Positions 32,532 through 41,894 of a DNA stretch of 64,000 nucleotides are shown one piece after another (the stretch's first letter is position 1; each line of letters opens with the position of its first letter). The stretch lies in NCBI RefSeq assembly GCF_964332355.1, contig NZ_OZ201293.1, positions 434,001 through 498,000 of the forward strand. The letters run 5' to 3'. The notes under the pieces were generated by a model, which was given only the letters and a program-made list of their open reading frames with translations, had not been told where the DNA came from and did no database searches. The DNA is from Imbroritus primus (GTDB lineage: Bacteria; Pseudomonadota; Gammaproteobacteria; Burkholderiales; Burkholderiaceae). The position numbers and the translations under genes were made by a program.

Positions 32532-33968
32532 ATGCTCCTCGGGTTTGTCATCACTTACTGGATCATTTCCATCGGTATCGGCCTGTGGGCGGCAATGCGC
32601 GTCAAGACGAGTGCAGACTTTGCGCTGGCGGGCCGCAGCCTGCCATTTCATATCGTGACCGCCACGGTATTTGCCACATGGTTCGGATCGGAGACCGTGC
32701 TCGGCGTTCCGGCGGTGTTCCTGGACGAAGGCCTGAAGGGCATCGTGGCCGATCCCTTCGGCTCCTCGCTGTGCCTGATCCTGGTGGGCCTGTTCTTTGC
32801 GCGTCCGCTGTACCGCATGAATCTGCTGACCATCGGCGATTACTATCACAACAAATACGGGCGCGAGGCCGAGATGCTGATCTCGCTGTGCATCGTGGTT
32901 TCGTACCTGGGCTGGGTGGCTGCGCAGATCAAGGCGCTCGGGCTGGTGTTCTTCGTACTTTCGGATGGTGCGATCACGCAGGAGGCCGGGATGATCCTCG
33001 GTGCGACCAGTGTGCTGATCTATACCCTGTATGGCGGCATGTGGTCCGTGGCCATCACAGACTTTATCCAGATGATCGTCATTGTCTGCGGCCTGCTGTA
33101 TATCGGCCATACGCTGGGCGACCAGGTTGGTGGCGTGTCGACGGTCGTGGCGCATGCCGCCGCCGCTGGCAAGTTTGAATTCTGGCCCGGCTTCGACTGG
33201 GTCAAGATCATTGGCTTCGTCGCCGCGTTGTGCACCATGATGCTGGGTTCGATTCCGCAGCAGGACGTGTTCCAGCGCGTTTCGTCCTCGCGTACTGAAC
33301 AGATCGCCGGCTGGGCCAGCGTGGCCGGCGGCGTGCTGTACTTCATGTTTGCCTTCGTCCCGATGTACCTGGCCTATTCGGCCACGCTGATCGATCCCGC
33401 ACTGGTAGCCAGGTACAAGGACACCGATTCGCAGCTCATCCTGCCGCAGCTGGTTCTCCAGCATGCGCCGCTGTTTGCGCAGATCATGTTCTTCGGCGCA
33501 CTGCTGTCCGCCATCAAGAGCTGCGCCAGTGCGACGTTGCTCGCGCCGTCCGTCACCTTCGCGGAGAATATCCTCCGTCCGATGATGCCGAAGCTCGATG
33601 ACGCTCGCTTCCTCAAGCTGATGCGCTTTGTGGTGCTGTCCATGACGGTGCTGGTGACCGTCTTTGCGTTGAACTCCGAGCTGTCGATCTTCCATATGGT
33701 GGAAAGTGCCTATAAAGTCACGCTGGTCGGTGCCTTCGTGCCGCTGGCCTTCGGCTTGTTCTGGAAACACGCGACCCGCCAGGGTGGCCTGCTGTCCATT
33801 GGACTGGGCCTGACGTCGTGGCTGACGGCCGAGGTCCTGTTCGCCGACGCTGTCGTCCCGCCACAACTGGCCGGCTTGCTGTTCAGCCTTGGCGGCATGC
33901 TGCTTGGCTCGCTGCTGCCGCAGTGGATTCCCAATCGCACGCAGATCAAGCACGTACACCTGTCCTGA
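32532..33968 (+). CDS. Sodium:solute symporter (SSS family)
   Basis: 478 residues with about 12-13 transmembrane helices. The SSS pattern is present: ADFALAGRSLPFHIVTATVFATWFGSE near 30-55, YTLYGGMWSVAITDFIQM near 160, and GSIPQQDVFQRVSSSRTEQIA near 240. Family members carry proline, pantothenate, sugars or organic acids with Na+. The substrate is not predictable, and no catabolic neighbour helps. The start is the ATG at 32532, where the first helix begins; the upstream extension is basic and not conserved-looking. Confidence 0.9.
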   Translation: MLLGFVITYWIISIGIGLWAAMRVKTSADFALAGRSLPFHIVTATVFATWFGSETVLGVPAVFLDEGLKGIVADPFGSSLCLILVGLFFARPLYRMNLLTIGDYYHNKYGREAEMLISLCIVVSYLGWVAAQIKALGLVFFVLSDGAITQEAGMILGATSVLIYTLYGGMWSVAITDFIQMIVIVCGLLYIGHTLGDQVGGVSTVVAHAAAAGKFEFWPGFDWVKIIGFVAALCTMMLGSIPQQDVFQRVSSSRTEQIAGWASVAGGVLYFMFAFVPMYLAYSATLIDPALVARYKDTDSQLILPQLVLQHAPLFAQIMFFGALLSAIKSCASATLLAPSVTFAENILRPMMPKLDDARFLKLMRFVVLSMTVLVTVFALNSELSIFHMVESAYKVTLVGAFVPLAFGLFWKHATRQGGLLSIGLGLTSWLTAEVLFADAVVPPQLAGLLFSLGGMLLGSLLPQWIPNRTQIKHVHLS

Positions 33969-34210
33969 GCCGGTTCGCCACCTGCGGTGGCGTACACCGG
34001 CAACCCGCAGCGGACTGGGTCCCGGGCTCCGGTGGGGCGTACCTGCCGATACGTCTGTTGCCCCCGATCGGCCTGCGTCAGGCCGCCCGCGTGCTGCGCG
34101 GCACAAAACACGCCGCAGGGCACAAGAAGGTTTATAATTCAAGGCTTTGCGCCGTCAGCGGGTTCTGTTCGGGAACGGGCGGCGCAGCGGATGATTCTGG
34201 GAGTGCTTCC

Positions 34211-34555
34211 ATGCCCATTTATGCCTATCGTTGCGACCACTGTGGCTTTGCCAAGGATGTTCTGCAGAAGATCAGCGATGCCCAGCTGACGGACTGTCCG
34301 TCGTGCGGAACGGCGGGCGCGTTCAAGAAACAGCTGACGGCTGCCGGTTTCCAGCTCAAGGGTTCGGGCTGGTACGTCACCGATTTCCGCGGTGGCAATA
34401 GCGGCGCGGCAGCGAGCGCGCCGGCCAGCCAGACGGCGGGCGGCACGACGGGTGGTACCGGCGGTGACGGAGCGGGCAGTGCGTCCAGCCCGGCCAAGGA
34501 AAGCGCCAGCGCACCTGCGCCTGCGGCCAGTGGCGCGGCTTCCAGCGGCAGCTGA
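34211..34555 (+). CDS. FmdB-family zinc-ribbon protein
   Basis: 114 residues. The N-terminus has the FmdB pattern MPIYAYRCDHCG, with a second CPSCG pair, making a four-cysteine zinc ribbon (about 8-35), then FQLKGSGWYVTDFRG. The remaining about 50 residues are a low-complexity S/A/G/P tail typical of betaproteobacterial members. The family was named after a formamidase-linked regulator; true function is unknown. GGGAG lies seven bases before the ATG. It is followed by DUF502 and aspS. Confidence 0.9.
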   Translation: MPIYAYRCDHCGFAKDVLQKISDAQLTDCPSCGTAGAFKKQLTAAGFQLKGSGWYVTDFRGGNSGAAASAPASQTAGGTTGGTGGDGAGSASSPAKESASAPAPAASGAASSGS

Positions 34556-34590
34556 ACATGACGCGGCGGCACACGGCATACAGCTGACAC

Positions 34591-35301
34591 ATGATTCGAT
34601 CCAACGCCCTCAAGACGTGGTTTCTCACCGGCCTGCTGGTGCTGATGCCGCTCGCCATCACGCTGTGGGTGTTGAGCCTGATCATCGGCACGATGGACCA
34701 GAGCCTGGCCCTGCTGCCGGCAGCATGGCAGCCAGTGCGGCTGTTCGGCCTGTCGATTCCCGGTCTGGGCGCGATCCTCACGCTCATCTTCATCCTGCTG
34801 GTGGGCATGCTGGCCCACAACTTCATCGGCCAGCGGCTGGTGTCGTGGTGGGAAGCGCTGTTGCGCCACATCCCGGTCGTCGGCCCGATCTATTCGAGCG
34901 TCAAGCAGGTTTCGGATACGCTGCTATCGAGTAGCGGTAACGCCTTCCGCAAGGCTCTGCTGGTGCAGTATCCGCGCCAGGGTTCGTGGACCATCGCCTT
35001 CCTCACCGGCCGGCCGGGCGGTGATGTACAGAACCATCTGCAGGGCGACTATGTGAGCGTGTATGTGCCGACCACGCCCAACCCGACCTCCGGCTTCTTC
35101 CTGATGATGCCGCGGGCCGAGACGATCGAACTGGACATGAGCGTAGACACGGCGCTGAAATACATCGTGTCGATGGGGGTGGTCTCGCCGGCCGATCTGG
35201 CCAGCCAGGAGACCGCAACCCATGCCGCAGCCCAGGCCGCCGGAGCGGATGCCGGGGACGGCGGGCAGGATTCATTCAAAGCAAGCGGGCGCGGCCAGTG
35301 A
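34591..35301 (+). CDS. DUF502 family membrane protein
   Basis: 236 residues. Two hydrophobic segments (about 9-30 and 55-75) border a loop. A conserved domain follows with HIPVVGPIYSSVKQVSDTLL, VQYPRQGSWTIAFLTG and YVSVYVPTTPNPTSGFFL, the DUF502 signature. The protein should span the inner membrane; function is unknown. The FmdB-DUF502-aspS order is a recurrent one in betaproteobacteria and suggests one transcript. Confidence 0.9.
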   Translation: MIRSNALKTWFLTGLLVLMPLAITLWVLSLIIGTMDQSLALLPAAWQPVRLFGLSIPGLGAILTLIFILLVGMLAHNFIGQRLVSWWEALLRHIPVVGPIYSSVKQVSDTLLSSSGNAFRKALLVQYPRQGSWTIAFLTGRPGGDVQNHLQGDYVSVYVPTTPNPTSGFFLMMPRAETIELDMSVDTALKYIVSMGVVSPADLASQETATHAAAQAAGADAGDGGQDSFKASGRGQ

Positions 35302-35335
35302 GGCCGGGTCCAGAAAGAAAATCTAAGGAAAAGTC

Positions 35336-37138
35336 ATGGCGATGCGTACGCAATACTGCGGTCTGGTGACCGAGGAACTGATGGGCCAGACAGTGGCCCT
35401 GACCGGCTGGGTGCACCGCCGGCGCGACCACGGCGGCGTGATCTTCATCGACCTGCGCGACCGCGAAGGCCTGGTCCAGGTGGTGTGCGATCCGGACCGT
35501 GCCGAGATGTTCAAGACTGCCGAAGGCATCCGCAACGAGTTCTGCATCCAGGTCAAAGGCCTCGTGCGTGCGCGCCCGGAAGGCACCACCAACGCTAACC
35601 TGACCAGCGGCAAGATCGAAGTGCTGTGCCATGAGCTGAACGTGCTCAACGCTTCCGTGACCCCGCCGTTCCAGCTCGATGACGACAATCTCTCCGAAAC
35701 CACGCGCCTGATGCACCGCGTGCTCGACCTGCGCCGTCCGCAGATGCAGCAGAACCTGCGCCTGCGCTACAAGGTCGCCATGGAAGTGCGCAAGTTCCTC
35801 GACGCCGAGGGCTTCATCGACATCGAAACGCCGATGCTCACCAAGAGCACGCCAGAAGGCGCACGCGACTACCTCGTGCCGTCGCGCGTCAATGCCGGCC
35901 AGTTCTTTGCGCTGCCGCAGTCGCCGCAGCTGTTCAAACAGATGCTGATGGTGGCCGGCTTCGACCGCTATTACCAGATCACCAAGTGCTTCCGCGACGA
36001 AGACCTGCGCGCTGACCGCCAGCCCGAATTCACGCAGATCGATTGCGAAACCTCGTTCCTCAAGGAACAGGACATTCGCGACCTGTTCGAGCGCATGATC
36101 CGCACCGTCTTCAAGAACACCATGAACGTGGAACTGGCCGAGCAGTTCCCGGTCATGGAATTCCGCGAAGCCATGGCGCGCTTCGGTTCGGACAAGCCCG
36201 ACCTGCGCGTCAAGCTCGAATTCACCGAACTGACCGACGCCATGAAGGACGTCGACTTCAAGGTGTTCTCCGGTCCGGCCAATGACGAAGGCGGCCGCGT
36301 GGTGGCCCTGCGTGTACCGCAAGGGGCACAGATCAGCCGCAGCGAAATCGACAGCTACACCCAGTTCGTCAGCATCTACGGCGCCAAGGGCCTGGCGTGG
36401 ATCAAGGTCAACGAAGTCGCCAAGGGCCGCGATGGTCTGCAATCGCCGATCGTCAAGAACCTGCACGACAACGCCATCGCCGAGATCCTCAAGCGTAGCG
36501 CCGCGCAGGATGGCGACATCCTGTTCTTCGGTGCCGACAAGGCCAAGGTCGTCAACGACGCCATGGGCGCACTGCGCCTGAAGATCGGCCATTCCGACTT
36601 CAGCAAGGAACACGGCCTGTTCGTCGATGCGTGGCATCCGCTGTGGGTCGTCGACTTCCCGATGTTCGAGTACGACGAGGAAAACGCCCGCTGGGTTGCC
36701 ATGCATCACCCGTTCACCAGCCCGAAGGACGAGCATCTCGACTACCTCGAGACCGACCCGGGCAAGTGCATTGCCAAGGCCTACGATATGGTGCTCAACG
36801 GCTGGGAAATCGGCGGCGGCTCCGTGCGGATCTTCCAGGAAGAGGTGCAGAGCAAGGTATTCCGCGCCCTCAAGATCGACCATGAGGAAGCGCGCGCCAA
36901 GTTCGGCTTCCTGCTCGACGCGCTGCAGTATGGCGCGCCGCCGCACGGCGGTATCGCCTTTGGCCTCGATCGCATCGTCACGATGATGGCGGGCGCCGAC
37001 TCGATCCGCGACGTCATTGCCTTCCCCAAGACGCAGCGTGCCCAGTGTCTGCTCACGCAGGCGCCGAGCGCGGTGGACGAGAAGCAGCTGCGCGAGCTGC
37101 ATATCCGTCTGCGTCAGGCGGAGCCGAAGGCCGTGTGA
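35336..37138 (+). CDS. aspS: Aspartyl-tRNA synthetase
   Basis: 600 residues. An OB-fold anticodon domain (about 1-105) precedes a class II catalytic core. Motif 2 is CFRDEDLRADRQPEFTQID and motif 3 is GGIAFGLDRIVTMMAG near 540. The GAD insertion domain of bacterial AspRS lies between about 285 and 420. The enzyme charges tRNA-Asp; whether it also charges tRNA-Asn cannot be told from sequence by eye. AAGGA precedes the ATG. A 7-bp-stem hairpin follows at 37143-37161, without a T-run. Confidence 0.97.
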   Translation: MAMRTQYCGLVTEELMGQTVALTGWVHRRRDHGGVIFIDLRDREGLVQVVCDPDRAEMFKTAEGIRNEFCIQVKGLVRARPEGTTNANLTSGKIEVLCHELNVLNASVTPPFQLDDDNLSETTRLMHRVLDLRRPQMQQNLRLRYKVAMEVRKFLDAEGFIDIETPMLTKSTPEGARDYLVPSRVNAGQFFALPQSPQLFKQMLMVAGFDRYYQITKCFRDEDLRADRQPEFTQIDCETSFLKEQDIRDLFERMIRTVFKNTMNVELAEQFPVMEFREAMARFGSDKPDLRVKLEFTELTDAMKDVDFKVFSGPANDEGGRVVALRVPQGAQISRSEIDSYTQFVSIYGAKGLAWIKVNEVAKGRDGLQSPIVKNLHDNAIAEILKRSAAQDGDILFFGADKAKVVNDAMGALRLKIGHSDFSKEHGLFVDAWHPLWVVDFPMFEYDEENARWVAMHHPFTSPKDEHLDYLETDPGKCIAKAYDMVLNGWEIGGGSVRIFQEEVQSKVFRALKIDHEEARAKFGFLLDALQYGAPPHGGIAFGLDRIVTMMAGADSIRDVIAFPKTQRAQCLLTQAPSAVDEKQLRELHIRLRQAEPKAV

Positions 37139-37279
37139 GCATGCGCTCCGCCCTGGAGCGCTGACAAGCTGTCATGACCGGCCAGTCCTTGCCTGCAGTG
37201 CGGGTAGGGCTAGCGTGCAATGCTGTGTCTGGCGTGGCAGCACACTGCTCGCCGACGCCGTTCCATTACAATTGCTGGC

Positions 37280-38317
37280 TCATTTGAAGCGAGACTTCAA
37301 TGCGCTGCTGATTCTTTCCTTGAGCGAAGGCGGGCGGTATGCCTCTACCCGGCCTATTGCTGCCTCAATCTGTCGCTGGATCGCGATGAGCGCATTTTCG
37401 CCAGTGTACTCAGTGCCCGACAGGTGTTCGGAAAGCGAATGGCTCCCCAATTGTGCGGCGACCGGCGTGGCGGCACGAAGCATATCCCGCACGATCTTGA
37501 GATCATGCAGCAGTTCCCTGGATGAAACCGTACCGATGAACTCCTCAGGTGACGTCCTGGAGAACCAGTGTCCTAGCGTTGCCAGAAAATTGGTCAAGGC
37601 TTGGGCCGGACGTCGGTCGCTGATGCGCTGAACAGCGCGGTAAAGCTTCGCGGTGAACGCTTCCGGATGCGGCAGTGTTCTTGCCGATTTCAAAAATTCG
37701 ACGATGCTGCGTGAATCCGCAAGTCCATGCCTGGAAAAGGTGGCAGTGAAATCATCCAGGCTCTGCTGTGCCTTGACTTGAGATGCCTCAGAGAAGAAGT
37801 GCCTCTCGACACTCGCGATCATATGGCGAGCAACGATTGCAGAGCCGGTCTGAGCCGCGGATTGACACAGCGTGCCATGTTCTTTCGCCGTTGCGGCAAA
37901 AACGTTCTGCTCGAAGAATCGGCAGATCATAACTTTATCCGCAGGCGTGAGATCGATGATCTTGTGGCGCTGAAGCTCCGCGTGGATTGCATAAAAGACA
38001 TCCTGGTGCCGCTTGTTCGGCTTCACTTTGAAGATGTCGTTGATAAGCCCGTCATATTTCCTCGACAGGATGTTCCCATGGAGTTCGAGCGTTGCCTTGT
38101 CGGTGAACGACAGCGCTGTTTGCGAAGGCCCATCAAGTTTTTTAAGGATTTCGTGCAGGATGTCGCGCGGCAGCGCGCCGATGAAATTGAACGGGGCGGG
38201 TTCAGCCTCGAACGGACTATTCCGGTTCCTGCTTTCAGTTGCTCCTGGTTGCGAAGAAATATTCCCGGCTGAGGCGAGATCAGTGGGCGTTAGAGAGAGA
38301 TGGTTTTCGACTTTCAT
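37280..38317 (-). CDS. F-box-like protein without ankyrin repeats, possible secreted effector
   Basis: 345 residues. An S/T/N/P-rich, low-complexity start (about 1-44) resembles the unstructured leaders of type III effectors. Residues about 47-85 (IGALPRDILHEILKKLDGPSQ, then LSFTDKATLELHG) fit the F-box pattern better than in either ankyrin paralog. The remainder is helical with no recognised repeat. No signal peptide or membrane helix is seen. Base use is more A/T-rich than aspS and nudB around it. The 56-bp block of the ankyrin genes was not found upstream. An effector role is inferred only from architecture. Confidence 0.6.
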   Translation of the reverse strand: MKVENHLSLTPTDLASAGNISSQPGATESRNRNSPFEAEPAPFNFIGALPRDILHEILKKLDGPSQTALSFTDKATLELHGNILSRKYDGLINDIFKVKPNKRHQDVFYAIHAELQRHKIIDLTPADKVMICRFFEQNVFAATAKEHGTLCQSAAQTGSAIVARHMIASVERHFFSEASQVKAQQSLDDFTATFSRHGLADSRSIVEFLKSARTLPHPEAFTAKLYRAVQRISDRRPAQALTNFLATLGHWFSRTSPEEFIGTVSSRELLHDLKIVRDMLRAATPVAAQLGSHSLSEHLSGTEYTGENALIAIQRQIEAAIGRVEAYRPPSLKERISSALKSRFK

Positions 38318-38635
38318 GGAGGCTGCCAGGTGGATTTAGTCCGTTGAATCTAAAGGCCAAATTCCTTGCCGCCAAATAAAATACTGTGAAGTGGCAGTGT
38401 TTTGCAAAGTCGGGTGCCGCACGACAACATCGCCCGCAGTCTTGATCGCAGCGCCATGATGATGGCCGGTGGCAGGTACTGATGTGATCTGCGACAGGAT
38501 CGCTTTTCCAAAAACGCAGCACACGCAGCCCGCCTGCGCACATCTGGATGCCTTACAAACACCAGGCCGGGGCGCTACCTGGAAAAGGCCTGCCGTGTTT
38601 CCCCTTTCGGGCAGTACATGTGCCACGCCCCTTCG
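38318..38635. other. Gene gap between the F-box-like gene and phnA
   Basis: 318 bp with moderately A/T-rich sequence near the F-box-like start (for example TTTATTTGGCGG on the minus strand). It presumably holds that gene's promoter. No coding region, terminator or repeat could be supported. Confidence 0.4.
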
Positions 38636-38977
38636 TCACACCTTCTTCACGAATTCGGATTTCAGGCTCATGGAGCCAAAGCCGTCAATCTTGCAATCGA
38701 TATCGTGATCGCTGTCGACCAGCCGGATATTCTTGACCTTGGTGCCCATCTTGATGACGCCAGCCGACCCCTTCAGCTTCAGGTCCTTGATGACGGTGAC
38801 AGTATCCCCATCCTCCAATACGTTTCCGGCTGAATCGCGATACACCTTGCCTGCTGTCTCTGTCGGATCGGCAGCCTGTGCCGACCATTCATGCGCGCAC
38901 TCCGGGCAGACGTAGAGGCTCCCATCTTCATACGTCAACTCGGAATGGCATTTCGGGCAGGGAGGTAAAGTGCTCAT
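38636..38977 (-). CDS. phnA: PhnA-type zinc-ribbon protein
   Basis: 113 residues. The N-terminus holds a four-cysteine zinc ribbon (CPKCHSELTYEDGSLYVCPEC across 8-28), then the PhnA core EDGDTVTVIKDLKLKGSAG and GTKVKNIRLVDSDHDIDCKI. Despite the old alkylphosphonate name, stand-alone members of this family are not shown to act in phosphonate use. GAGGA six bases before the ATG fixes the start. It lies in the segment between aspS and nudB and diverges from the GGDEF gene. Confidence 0.9.
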   Translation of the reverse strand: MSTLPPCPKCHSELTYEDGSLYVCPECAHEWSAQAADPTETAGKVYRDSAGNVLEDGDTVTVIKDLKLKGSAGVIKMGTKVKNIRLVDSDHDIDCKIDGFGSMSLKSEFVKKV

Positions 38978-39128
38978 GTGTCGTCCTCGTGGTGCTTGGC
39001 CAAGGCCATCAAAGAGCGAAAGTATACTGCGGCCTTGCGTGGTGCCGGGCTGATCGCGGATGATCCCGTCGCCGGAACGCTCTGGCATACTGCTCCAGTA
39101 CTCGTACTGTGTATTGGAGAATTCTGTT

Positions 39129-40199
39129 TTGGATCCGCTTCTGAACCGGCTGTCGGAGTCGTATGCCGCCGCCCGGTCGACCGAAGAACTGACCCGTCCA
39201 TTGCTGGAGATGCTGAGCGAGGTGACCGGTCTCGAATCGACCTATCTCACTTCGATTGATCTCGACCGCAATGTGCAGCATGTGCGTTTCGCCCGCAATA
39301 CCGGGGACATGACGATTCCGGAAGGGCTGACCGTGCCGTGGGAAGATACGCTGTGCAAGCGTGCGCTCGACGAGGAGCGCATGTTTACCGATCATGTGGC
39401 TGCGTGCTGGGGTGATTCCGATGCGGCCAGGCAACTGGGCATCCAGACCTATCTCAGCACACCGGTGCGGTCGGTGTCCGGCGCGCTGCTCGGTACGCTG
39501 TGTGGCGCCAGTGCCGACCGGCGCAGCGTGGATGAGCGTGCCGTGAAATTGCTGAGACTGTTTTCGACGCTGGTCGGCAACTTCCTTGAGCGCGAGTTAC
39601 TGCTGGACCATCTGCAAGCCGCCAACCGGCAACTTGCGCATCATGCGATGACCGACACGTTGACCGGCTTGCCGAACCGCCGTGCTTTGTTCGAAACGCT
39701 GTCGCAGCTGATCATGCGTGCCCGCGCGGAGTGCCGCAGCGTGCTGGTCGTGATGATCGACCTGGATCACTTCAAGCAGATCAATGATACCTACGGCCAT
39801 CAGTGTGGCGACCTGTTCTTGCGCGAGATCGGTCAGCGCCTGCAGGCGGCCGTGCGGCAAACGGACATGCTGGCGCGTATTGGCGGCGACGAGTTCGCGG
39901 TGGTCGGCCTGGGGCCGCGCTTCACGGCAGCGGCTGCAGCCGAGGGGCCATGCATCGAGCACAGCGAGGCACGCGCGGCCTTGCAGGCGTGCCGGCAGCG
40001 TTTGCTCGGCACCACGATTGGCGAGTTTGTGCTGGGTGACCACGTAGTCGCCTATGCGGGTGCCAGCGTGGGTGGTGTGATATTGAATCCTGACGATCTC
40101 GACCCTGACCGGGCGCTTTGCCATGCGGACGAGCGCATGTATGCAGACAAGCGATTACGTCGGCATGGACAGGCGCTGGCGCGTCCCGGCTTGGGGTGA
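39129..40199 (+). CDS. GAF-GGDEF diguanylate cyclase
   Basis: 356 residues from a TTG at 39129, which has GGAG nine bases upstream; an ATG at 39060 would add 23 residues without domain content. A GAF domain (about 15-160) is followed by a short coiled linker (LLDHLQAANRQLAHHAMTDTL) and a GGDEF domain. The active-site motif is RIGGDEFAVV, and RQTD before it is the RxxD I-site. It should synthesise cyclic di-GMP with feedback control. It differs from the cyclase at 1158-2975 by lacking PAS domains. Between GGDEF and the end a 35-residue insertion (PRFTAAAAAEGP) is unusual. Confidence 0.85.
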   Translation: MDPLLNRLSESYAAARSTEELTRPLLEMLSEVTGLESTYLTSIDLDRNVQHVRFARNTGDMTIPEGLTVPWEDTLCKRALDEERMFTDHVAACWGDSDAARQLGIQTYLSTPVRSVSGALLGTLCGASADRRSVDERAVKLLRLFSTLVGNFLERELLLDHLQAANRQLAHHAMTDTLTGLPNRRALFETLSQLIMRARAECRSVLVVMIDLDHFKQINDTYGHQCGDLFLREIGQRLQAAVRQTDMLARIGGDEFAVVGLGPRFTAAAAAEGPCIEHSEARAALQACRQRLLGTTIGEFVLGDHVVAYAGASVGGVILNPDDLDPDRALCHADERMYADKRLRRHGQALARPGLG

Positions 40200-40385
40200 T
40201 TCCGTACTACATTCGTGGCGGCATCGCGATGCGGCGCTTTGTGGCAGAGGTTGCTTCCCCTCGGACATGCGTTGAAGATCCAGCAGGTTGAGCCATAACG
40301 TGTAGCCAAATGTTACGGTTTGGAACGAACGCCTGTTGTGCGAAGTCTTTTCTTAATGTCCGAATAACAGGCAAGGGAGAGGCCG

Positions 40386-41348
40386 GTGAACATCGACTAT
40401 CAATGGATCAGCGCATGGATCACGGCGCATGCGGACAGCTTGCTGGCATGGCTGGGGGCGGGACTGGTGGTGATCATTCTGGCGCGTGTGCAGTTTGTCC
40501 TGCTGAGCCGCAAGGCAGCACGCGCTATGTCGGAATCGGTGGCGACCACGGTGGCCGCCTGCGTGCCCGAGATCGCAGCGGCGGCGCGCGGCGGGCATGT
40601 GCCGGCAATGCATGAGCCGGCCCTCGGTTCGCTTGCGGCCGAGCCTGTTTTGCCGAAGCAGGGTGACAGTACCGGGCAGCGGGCTGAGCTGCTGCGGCAA
40701 TTGGGGCTGCAGACCATTGCCGCGGTCGATGCGCGTTTGCGGCGTCTTGGCGATCTCGGTAATGTGCGTCTGCCGGAAGAGGCGCTGACGCGTGTGCCGG
40801 TCTCCGGTGTTGCCGATCCCCTGCTGGTCGTGGCGCCACAGCACACGGTCCAGGCAGTGCTGGAAGCGCAGCGTGTGTACGACCACCATGCGCGTGAACT
40901 GGCGGCGCAACGCCGTGCCGCTCAGAAGGCCGACGATGTCTGCCGTGAGGCTGGCGAAGAATTGCGCCAGGCGCGCCAGGCCAGTGCCGCGATTACGGCC
41001 CGTTTCGAGCAGGCCAACGGACGTGATGACCAGGCCGACCTGCAGCGCCTGCTCATCCAGGAGTACAACGCGCTCGGGTCGCGCGAGGCCGCGGCACTTG
41101 AGCGCCAGACTCGCCTGCAACAAGAAGCAGCGGCGCTTGCCGCGGCGCTACAGCGGGCAGCCGATGCCGCGACCCAGGCGTACGAGTCCGCAGCCATTCC
41201 CCTGGTGGCCCGTCTGCGCGCCGCCTGGGGGCATGGTGAATCGGCCGAGTGGCTGGCCGGCGGGCTGGCTGACGGACCCGGGAACAGTAGCCGCGCTGCA
41301 CAGGCAGATGGGGCCGTGGATCCGGCGGCCATCCGGGTCGCCCCGTAG
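40386..41348 (+). CDS. Unknown membrane-anchored coiled-coil protein
   Basis: 320 residues. I do not recognise a family. One N-terminal membrane helix (LLAWLGAGLVVIILARVQFVLL, about 19-40) is followed by a long alanine, glutamine and arginine-rich helical region with heptad-like patterning (about 155-265). The start is a GTG at 40386 with GGGAG six bases before it. A single membrane anchor with a cytosolic coiled coil suggests a scaffold or envelope protein. It lies between a diguanylate cyclase and nudB, with only 41 bp to nudB. Confidence 0.65.
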   Translation: MNIDYQWISAWITAHADSLLAWLGAGLVVIILARVQFVLLSRKAARAMSESVATTVAACVPEIAAAARGGHVPAMHEPALGSLAAEPVLPKQGDSTGQRAELLRQLGLQTIAAVDARLRRLGDLGNVRLPEEALTRVPVSGVADPLLVVAPQHTVQAVLEAQRVYDHHARELAAQRRAAQKADDVCREAGEELRQARQASAAITARFEQANGRDDQADLQRLLIQEYNALGSREAAALERQTRLQQEAAALAAALQRAADAATQAYESAAIPLVARLRAAWGHGESAEWLAGGLADGPGNSSRAAQADGAVDPAAIRVAP

Positions 41349-41389
41349 GGTTGCAGCCAGTGCGTATCCGAATGCGGTAAGCTATCGGC

Positions 41390-41863
41390 ATGGCCTACAA
41401 AATTCCGGAATCCGTACTCGTTGTCATCCACACGCCAGCGCTCGATGTGCTGCTGCTGGAGCGGGCTGACCATCCGGGATTCTGGCAATCGGTGACCGGT
41501 AGCCGCGACCTGCTGGACGAGCCGCTGCGGGAGACGGCATGGCGCGAAGTCGGCGAGGAAACCGGCCTGACGCTGCGCGATGGCGTACTGTCGGACTGGG
41601 GCCATCACATCGAGTACGAAATCTATCCCCAATGGCGGCACCGTTATGCGCCGGGTGTCACGCGCAATACCGAGCACTGGTTCGGCTTGTGCGTGCCGCA
41701 GCGTTGCGCGGTCACACTCGCGCCGCGCGAGCATCTGCAATCGCTCTGGCTGCCTTACGAGGCTGCGGCGGAGCGCTGCTTCTCGCGTAGCAACGGGGAG
41801 GCTATCCTGCAATTGCCGCGGCGGGCGTGCGCCACGGACTCCAGCCTGAACTCCCACGCCTGA
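41390..41863 (+). CDS. nudB: Dihydroneopterin triphosphate diphosphatase
   Basis: 157 residues. The Nudix box is SRDLLDEPLRETAWREVGEE, keeping the EX7REUXEE core with a one-residue shift at its glycine end. VTGS before it and TEHWFGL after it are usual in NudB. The enzyme removes pyrophosphate from dihydroneopterin triphosphate in folate synthesis. It is followed by the EEP nuclease and clsB, the order usually found directly after aspS in relatives. Confidence 0.9.
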   Translation: MAYKIPESVLVVIHTPALDVLLLERADHPGFWQSVTGSRDLLDEPLRETAWREVGEETGLTLRDGVLSDWGHHIEYEIYPQWRHRYAPGVTRNTEHWFGLCVPQRCAVTLAPREHLQSLWLPYEAAAERCFSRSNGEAILQLPRRACATDSSLNSHA

Positions 41864-41894
41864 ACGAACGAACCCGCATGGCAGTCGACCCGGC

